Shown piece by piece: positions 6,918-10,493 of a DNA stretch of 10,493 bases. This DNA comes from CAMQVM01 sp044433365 (GTDB lineage: Bacteria; Bacteroidota; Bacteroidia; Bacteroidales; Rikenellaceae): assembly GCA_044433365.1 (NCBI GenBank), contig JAWXTR010000097.1:1-10493 (forward strand). The letters are read 5' to 3'. Numbering within the stretch: position 1 is the stretch's first letter; each line of letters opens with the position of its first letter. A program made the position numbers and the translations under genes. The notes beneath the pieces are model-generated. The model ran no database searches. It was not told the DNA's origin and was given only the letters and a program-made list of their open reading frames with translations.

Positions 6918-8258
6918 TTATTCGAAAAATTTACCAATTTTTTGTATTGCACTCGGTAGAGCAAACACCACTACTCTATCGTAAGCCTTAACCTCCAACT
7001 CCCCTTTGCCAATATAGACCTTTTCACCTCTTACAACTCCACCTATAAGCGAATTTTTAGGGAAATTTATATCTCGTATTTTGCTTTTTGTAATAATGCT
7101 GTCAGGTTTAGCTATAAACTCTAAAACCTCAGCATCACAACCATTTAAACACTTTATAGCCTGCACATCAGTGTTCATTGTAAAACGGAAAATATTACTA
7201 GCAGTAATAAGTTTTTTATTGATTATGGTATCTACCCCCATGCTCTCAGCAAGCGAAATATAATTTATATTTTCAATCTCAGCAATCACCTTTTTCACAC
7301 CCATACGCTTTGCAAGCATAGCAGCAAGAATATTTGTCTCTGAACGCCCTGTAACAGCGATAAACGCATCCATCTCGTGAAGTCGCTCCTCAACAAGCAC
7401 CTCCGTTTTACGTCCATCCTCATTGATTACTAGAGTGTTGTCAAGCATTTCGGCAAGTTTTCGAGCCTTATCAGCATTGTAATCTACCAATTTTACATTT
7501 ATCTCATCTTGAAGCCCCATTGCAAGACGCTGCCCAATCTTACCACCACCGATAATCATAATATTATTTATATCTATTCCCGATTTACCAGAGTACCCAA
7601 GCACTTCGTTAATGTAGTTGCTAGCAGTAATAACGTATATCATATCACCCTCTCTAAAGTAATCATCTTTACGAGGGATAATTGTGATTTCATTACGAGA
7701 AATTGCAACAGTGCGATATTTAAACGAATCGTTACCCTCTGTAATTTCTGATAGTGTGCGGTCGCAAAGCGGCGACGAACTATCTAGGCGCAATACAACC
7801 AAAGAGAGCTTTCCACCAGCAAAATTTACATACTCTGTAGTACGAGTTTTGCTAAGTAGCTCAATTATTTCGTTTGCTGCAACCTTTTCAGGATAGAATA
7901 AAAAGTCGATACCCATAGAGATAAAAATCTCTTTATTTTCAGTGTTTAAATATTCGTCATTGTCGATACGAGCAATAGTTTTTTTGGCTCCAAGCTGTTT
8001 TGCAAGCGTTGCAGCAATAATATTTTTACTCTCATCGGGCGAAACTGCAATAAATAGATTTGCACCCTTAACATCAGCATCATTTAGAGTCTTAAATTTT
8101 GTAAGCTCACCCAAAACCACAGAAATATCTGATTGACTACTTAATTCGTCCAATTTTTTTGATTCACTATCTATTACTGTAATATCGTGAAACTCATTGC
8201 TCAACATAAGTGCTAAGTGACTACCTACCTCTCCTGCACCTGCTATAATTATTCTCAT
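6918..8258 (-). CDS. trkA: Trk system potassium uptake regulator TrkA
   Basis: TrkA is the cytosolic, NAD(H)-binding ring subunit that gates the TrkH/TrkG potassium channel in the inner membrane. The 446-residue protein has the full two-copy architecture: RCK-N with GAGEVG (7-12) and acidic Asp30 ending the second strand, an RCK-C domain (about 140-222), a second RCK-N with GGGKIG (237-242), and a second RCK-C (about 370-446). The start at 8258 places the first glycine-rich loop at residue 7, as expected. No trkH is in the window. In many Bacteroidetes trkA sits next to trkH, so the trkA-murA pairing here is less usual, or trkH lies elsewhere. The upstream region contains a -7 promoter-like box and a MITE-like element. 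Confidence 0.94.
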   Translation of the reverse strand: MRIIIAGAGEVGSHLALMLSNEFHDITVIDSESKKLDELSSQSDISVVLGELTKFKTLNDADVKGANLFIAVSPDESKNIIAATLAKQLGAKKTIARIDNDEYLNTENKEIFISMGIDFLFYPEKVAANEIIELLSKTRTTEYVNFAGGKLSLVVLRLDSSSPLCDRTLSEITEGNDSFKYRTVAISRNEITIIPRKDDYFREGDMIYVITASNYINEVLGYSGKSGIDINNIMIIGGGKIGQRLAMGLQDEINVKLVDYNADKARKLAEMLDNTLVINEDGRKTEVLVEERLHEMDAFIAVTGRSETNILAAMLAKRMGVKKVIAEIENINYISLAESMGVDTIINKKLITASNIFRFTMNTDVQAIKCLNGCDAEVLEFIAKPDSIITKSKIRDINFPKNSLIGGVVRGEKVYIGKGELEVKAYDRVVVFALPSAIQKIGKFFE

Positions 8259-8384
8259 ATATTTCTAAAATATAGTTACTTATTCGACTTTTTTAAGGGA
8301 AATTCTAATATTTCAATTTTTCAAAAAAATCACAAATTCTCTTTTAAATCAGCACAATTCCAAAAAGTCGACCAATATTAAACA

Positions 8385-8392
8385 CAAAGATA
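8385..8392 (-). promoter_or_regulatory. Candidate -7 box upstream of trkA
   Basis: TATCTTTG on the minus strand (8392-8385) is a perfect TAnnTTTG box and would start a trkA transcript near 8380 with a leader of about 120 bases. No TTTG lies at the proper distance upstream. The place where it should be, about 8413-8416, is inside the end of the inserted element (8408-8574). The promoter may therefore be weakened, altered or not used. Confidence 0.35.
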
Positions 8393-8407
8393 ATAAAAAT
8401 TTATTAC

Positions 8408-8574
8408 TAAGTAGGGTAAAATAATTATTGGTGTATTTTTAAAAGTGCTATTGGAGATGAGATTTTTTGCTATTGAATCGAAAATATAGTGGTTCTATAT
8501 TGAGATTTAATAGTGAAAAATATCGCTCCAAGAGTGCTATTAAGAATATGGCAATAATTGTTTTACACTACTTA
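8408..8574. mobile_element. 167-bp hairpin-forming element, family B (MITE-like), copy 1
   Basis: The ends are inverted repeats: TAAGTAGGGTAAAATAATTATTG at 8408-8430 and, read inward from 8574, TAAGTAGTGTAAAACAATTATTG. The similarity continues through the whole arm to AATATAG/CTATATT around a TGGTT loop at 8490-8494, so the element is one long imperfect hairpin. Many arm differences (for example T/C and G/A) would be G-U wobble pairs in RNA. There is no open reading frame of note. The outermost TA at each end could be a TA target duplication, as in IS630/Tc1-type MITEs, but no transposase is in the window to prove it. It occupies the upstream regulatory region of trkA. The remainder of 8259-8684 is AT-rich DNA with family A-like remnants and an AAATTAA repeat, and no gene. 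Confidence 0.72.
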
Positions 8575-8581
8575 TCTGACA

Positions 8582-8626
8582 TATTAATTAAATTAATAAA
8601 ATTAATGAAATTAAGAAAATTAAAGT
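8582..8626. repeat. Degenerate AAATTAA-type low-complexity repeat
   Basis: About six imperfect tandem units of the pattern (A/G)AAATTAA follow copy 1 of the family B element. The track is almost purely A and T with a few G. It could arise by slippage. I see no coding or regulatory meaning in it. Confidence 0.5.
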
Positions 8627-8686
8627 AACTTCTAAATTCTGGATTTTAAAATTCTCTAAAATTACAAATCGACTAAACTCTTCCCT
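8626..8686. repeat. Family A-like repeat remnant at the 3' end of the radical SAM gene
   Basis: The stretch 8627-8649 agrees with 5383-5405, the left arm of the family A palindrome, at 20 of 23 positions. The segment ends in TTCCCT (8681-8686), the complement of the family A end AGGGAA. A matching AGGGAAATTCTAATA lies at 8296-8310 in the opposite orientation. It may be an internally deleted copy, or the two halves may be one copy split by the family B element. The TTCCCT end overlaps the stop codon of the radical SAM gene. Confidence 0.4.
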
Positions 8687-9638
8687 AAAATTTACACCCT
8701 TGATACAACCCCTTTTCAATAAGTTGTCGTTCAAAAATATTGATTAGGTGTTCATTTCTAATTCCACCCCAATTAGCTGAAGCTGCAACATGGCGTGGAG
8801 GTGCCTCTCCTGCAAATCTTTCGATTATTAACGAGGGACGAAGTCTTACGATAATTTCGGTAAATAGGTCGAGATACTCTTGAAGCTCAAAAAAGTGGTA
8901 ATCTTCTCTATTTTCTTCAAAATCTCGCTCCATTAAGGTGTTGCGAAAAATTTGAAGTTGGTGAAATTTAACTGTGTCGAGTGGCAGACTGTTTATAAGC
9001 TCTGTTTGAGCTATCATCATCTCTTTTGTCTCTGTAGGAAGTCCTAAAATAAAGTGTGCACCGCAGCTTAGTCCTCTCTCTTTTGTAAGATTAACCGCTT
9101 TTATAGCATTTTCGATAGTATCAGCTCTATTTACACGCTCTAAAGTTTGATTGTAACACGACTCTATTCCATACTCAATAGTTACATATTTATCTTTTGC
9201 CAGCGATGCAAAATAATCTAGCTTCTGTTCATCAATACAGTCAGGACGAGTACCCACAACAATACCTATAATCTCAGGATTTTCAAATGCTTGATTATAT
9301 ATCTCTTTTAGTTTATCGAGAGTGCTATAGGTGTTTGAATATGCTTGAAAATATGCCAAAAATCGGTTTGCCTTAGCATAACGACGACGGTGAAACTCTA
9401 TTCCCTCGCTTATTTGCCATGCTACGCTCTTATTTTTATCACAATACGATGGATTAAAGGCATCATTATTACAAAAAGTACACCCTCCTCTCGATTTTGA
9501 ACCATCTCGATTTGGGCATGTAAAGCCTGCATTTATTGCCACTTTTTGGATTCTTTCACCAAAAAGTGCCTTAAAATAGCGTGAATAACTATTCCACGGG
9601 CGACTATCGCCCCACTCATATATTTTTTGCTCATTCAT
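8685..9638 (-). CDS. Radical SAM protein, YhcC/TIGR01212 family
   Basis: The 317-residue protein matches the YhcC-like radical SAM family. It has an N-terminal WNSYSRYFKALFGERIQKV, a cluster-binding CPNRDGSKSRGGCTFC (Cys41, Cys53, Cys56; the Cx11CxxC spacing is normal for this family), then GTRPDCID, YGIESC, HFILGLPTET, and the C-terminal ERFAGEAPPRH and ANWGGIRNE. Such enzymes bind a 4Fe-4S cluster and cleave S-adenosylmethionine to start radical chemistry. The substrate of this family is not firmly known to me, though a role in RNA modification has been suspected. The start is the ATG at 9638 (MNEQKIYEWGDSRPW). A TTG nine bases upstream is less likely. All key residues are present, so it looks functional. 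It is flanked on both sides by inverted ends of the family B element and stands alone on its strand. Confidence 0.9.
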   Translation of the reverse strand: MNEQKIYEWGDSRPWNSYSRYFKALFGERIQKVAINAGFTCPNRDGSKSRGGCTFCNNDAFNPSYCDKNKSVAWQISEGIEFHRRRYAKANRFLAYFQAYSNTYSTLDKLKEIYNQAFENPEIIGIVVGTRPDCIDEQKLDYFASLAKDKYVTIEYGIESCYNQTLERVNRADTIENAIKAVNLTKERGLSCGAHFILGLPTETKEMMIAQTELINSLPLDTVKFHQLQIFRNTLMERDFEENREDYHFFELQEYLDLFTEIIVRLRPSLIIERFAGEAPPRHVAASANWGGIRNEHLINIFERQLIEKGLYQGCKF

Positions 9639-9685
9639 AATAGACAAAATTATAAAAAAATTTGAGTATTTCTACTCTCTTAACT

Positions 9686-9703
9686 ATTATTTTACCCTAC
9701 TTA
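9686..9703. repeat. Solitary inverted end of family B element
   Basis: ATTATTTTACCCTACTTA is the exact reverse complement of the first 18 bases of the element at 8408. Similarity falls away further inward (20 of 24). It is oriented as a right-hand end, so it and 8408-8425 form a perfect 18-bp inverted pair around 8408-9703, which contains the radical SAM gene. It may equally be the leftover end of another, decayed copy. Confidence 0.65.
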
Positions 9704-9750
9704 CATAAAAAATCACTATATTTACTCAATTTTTGATTTGAAAGATATAA

Positions 9751-10293
9751 GGGGACTTCAAAGATGTTTTGTCGCCAATCTTCCAAAAGGCAGTTGATAT
9801 ATGTAAAGAGTTGTTGAGACGTAATAACATTAGTAATGATAAATTAGATACATTGATCCTTGTCGGAGGTCCTACATATTCACCTATTCTTAGAGATATG
9901 TTGCATGAACAAATAACTCCTAACGTGGATACAAGCATTGACCCTATGACAGCAGTAGCTCAAGGCGCTGCACTATATGCCTCAGGAATAAATGTTGTTT
10001 CCGATAAAGAAATTGAGAGCGGCACAGTAGCTCTTGAAGTTTCTTATGAATCTGATTCTGTTGAGTCAGAAGAGTATGTAACAATAAAATTATTGCCAAA
10101 TAGTTGCAAAGGTAGTATCAATACTGTATATGTTCATGTTACTTTAATTTATCAACTTATTGGTGTAATCAGAAATTGTAATCAAGAGTTTAGCACTATT
10201 CCTTGGAAAAATGCTATACGAGCTCGTCAACTTCTAAATCAAGGAGAAGAGATGATAAATAACAACCCAACTGCTGATGACTTGCATTCTTAA
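9751..10293 (+). pseudogene. Remnant of an Hsp70 (DnaK-like) family gene
   Basis: The open frame begins after an in-frame TAA at 9748 and reads GDFKDVLSPIFQKAVDIC, then TLILVGGPTYSPILRDML and DPMTAVAQGAALYAS, the last part of the Hsp70 ATPase domain. Hsp70 ATPase domains need about 300 more residues upstream, which are missing. No ATG gives a sensible start; the only option is a TTG inside homologous sequence. After EEYVTIKLLPNSCKGSINTVYVHVT the sequence jumps to a C-terminal helical segment with PWKNAIRARQLLNQGEEMI, suggesting that much of the substrate-binding region was deleted. Downstream of the stop another frame reads LIPLCALMILM, which could be the frame-shifted end. Just upstream the same frame reads KI-stop-GDF, compatible with a mutated continuation. 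It lies between the solitary repeat end at 9703 and the repeat copy at 10376. I regard it as dead. Confidence 0.78.
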
Positions 10294-10375
10294 TACCTCT
10301 TTGTGCTTTAATGATTCTAATGTAACAACAAGCAATATTGCTTTTTCTATTACTATAATTAAGGCTCAGTTGATC

Positions 10376-10493
10376 TAAGTAGGGTAAAATAATTATTGGT
10401 GTATTTTTAATAGTGCTATTGGAGATGAGATTTTTTGCTATTGAATCGAAAATATAGTGGTTCTATATTGAGATTTAATAGTGAAAAATATCG
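10376..10493. mobile_element. Family B element, copy 2 (cut by window end)
   Basis: The 118 bases match 8408-8525 in the same orientation with one difference: T at 10411 against A at 8443. The T restores pairing with the expected opposite arm base, so copy 2 is closer to a perfect palindrome. The preceding C (10375) is also shared with copy 1, while bases further left differ. The right arm lies outside the window. The 81 bases between the Hsp70 remnant and this copy hold no other feature. Confidence 0.75.

Noticed and set aside
6887..6964. N-terminal extension of MurA by 26 residues
   Set aside because: The extension overlaps the trkA 3' end and has no resemblance to MurA N-termini. MAKFEVVGG is the normal start.
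9645..9652. Promoter for the radical SAM gene (TAATTTTG on the minus strand)
   Set aside because: It matches TAnnTTTG but is too close to the ATG at 9638 to leave a leader, and no TTTG lies about 20 bases upstream.
9769..10293. An intact gene for a 174-residue Hsp70-like protein beginning at TTG
   Set aside because: Hsp70 homology continues upstream of the TTG (GDFKDV) to a stop codon, and most of the ATPase domain is missing. A truncated remnant explains this better than a new start.
8408..10493. CRISPR array or phage attachment sites
   Set aside because: There are two long copies almost 2 kb apart with genes between, and no short regularly spaced repeats, cas genes or integrase.

Overview
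The window is AT-rich chromosomal DNA from a member of the Bacteroidetes, most likely the order Bacteroidales. The evidence is two perfect promoters of the Bacteroidetes type (TTTG, about 20 bp, TAnnTTTG), the near absence of Shine-Dalgarno sites, a bacterial SUI1/eIF-1-like protein beside housekeeping genes, a large secreted metallopeptidase-like/beta-barrel protein, and a MurA with Asp at the catalytic Cys position. I cannot name a genus.

Layout. Positions 1-157 hold a minus-strand tRNA with anticodon CAU, its terminator, and a short duplicate of part of the tRNA at the left edge. Between the tRNA and the first protein gene (158-233) two promoters facing opposite ways are interlocked within 36 bp. 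On the plus strand follow a HAD-family phosphatase (234-887), then D-aminoacyl-tRNA deacylase (dtd), a MazG-type nucleotide pyrophosphohydrolase, a SUI1-domain protein and a 967-residue exported protein with a HExxH site and an outer-membrane-barrel-like C-terminus (1103-5198). These four are close enough to be one transcript. Positions 5199-5578 lie between convergent genes and contain a perfect 16-bp hairpin and a 164-bp imperfect palindrome. On the minus strand, trkA (two-domain potassium-transport regulator) leads into murA (first committed step of peptidoglycan synthesis) with a 31-bp gap.

From 8259 to the end the window looks like accessory, rearranged DNA around one intact gene. A 167-bp hairpin-forming element with terminal inverted repeats (8408-8574) recurs as a 118-bp copy that runs off the window end (10376-10493), differing at one base. 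An 18-bp piece of its end recurs inverted at 9686-9703. Between these lie a radical SAM gene of the YhcC/TIGR01212 type (8685-9638, minus) and an eroded Hsp70 (DnaK-like) remnant (9751-10293) that has lost most of its ATPase domain and apparently much of its substrate-binding region. A second repeat family (AGGGAA...TTCCCT ends), seen complete at 5379-5542, has partial matches at 8296-8310, 8626-8686 and 1551-1562.

Together the intact genes are housekeeping: translation quality control and initiation, nucleotide sanitation, cell wall, potassium homeostasis and envelope. I see no defence system, phage, CRISPR array or biosynthetic cluster. The most unusual content is the two families of small palindromic, probably MITE-like elements, the pseudogene beside them, and the interlocked promoter pair.
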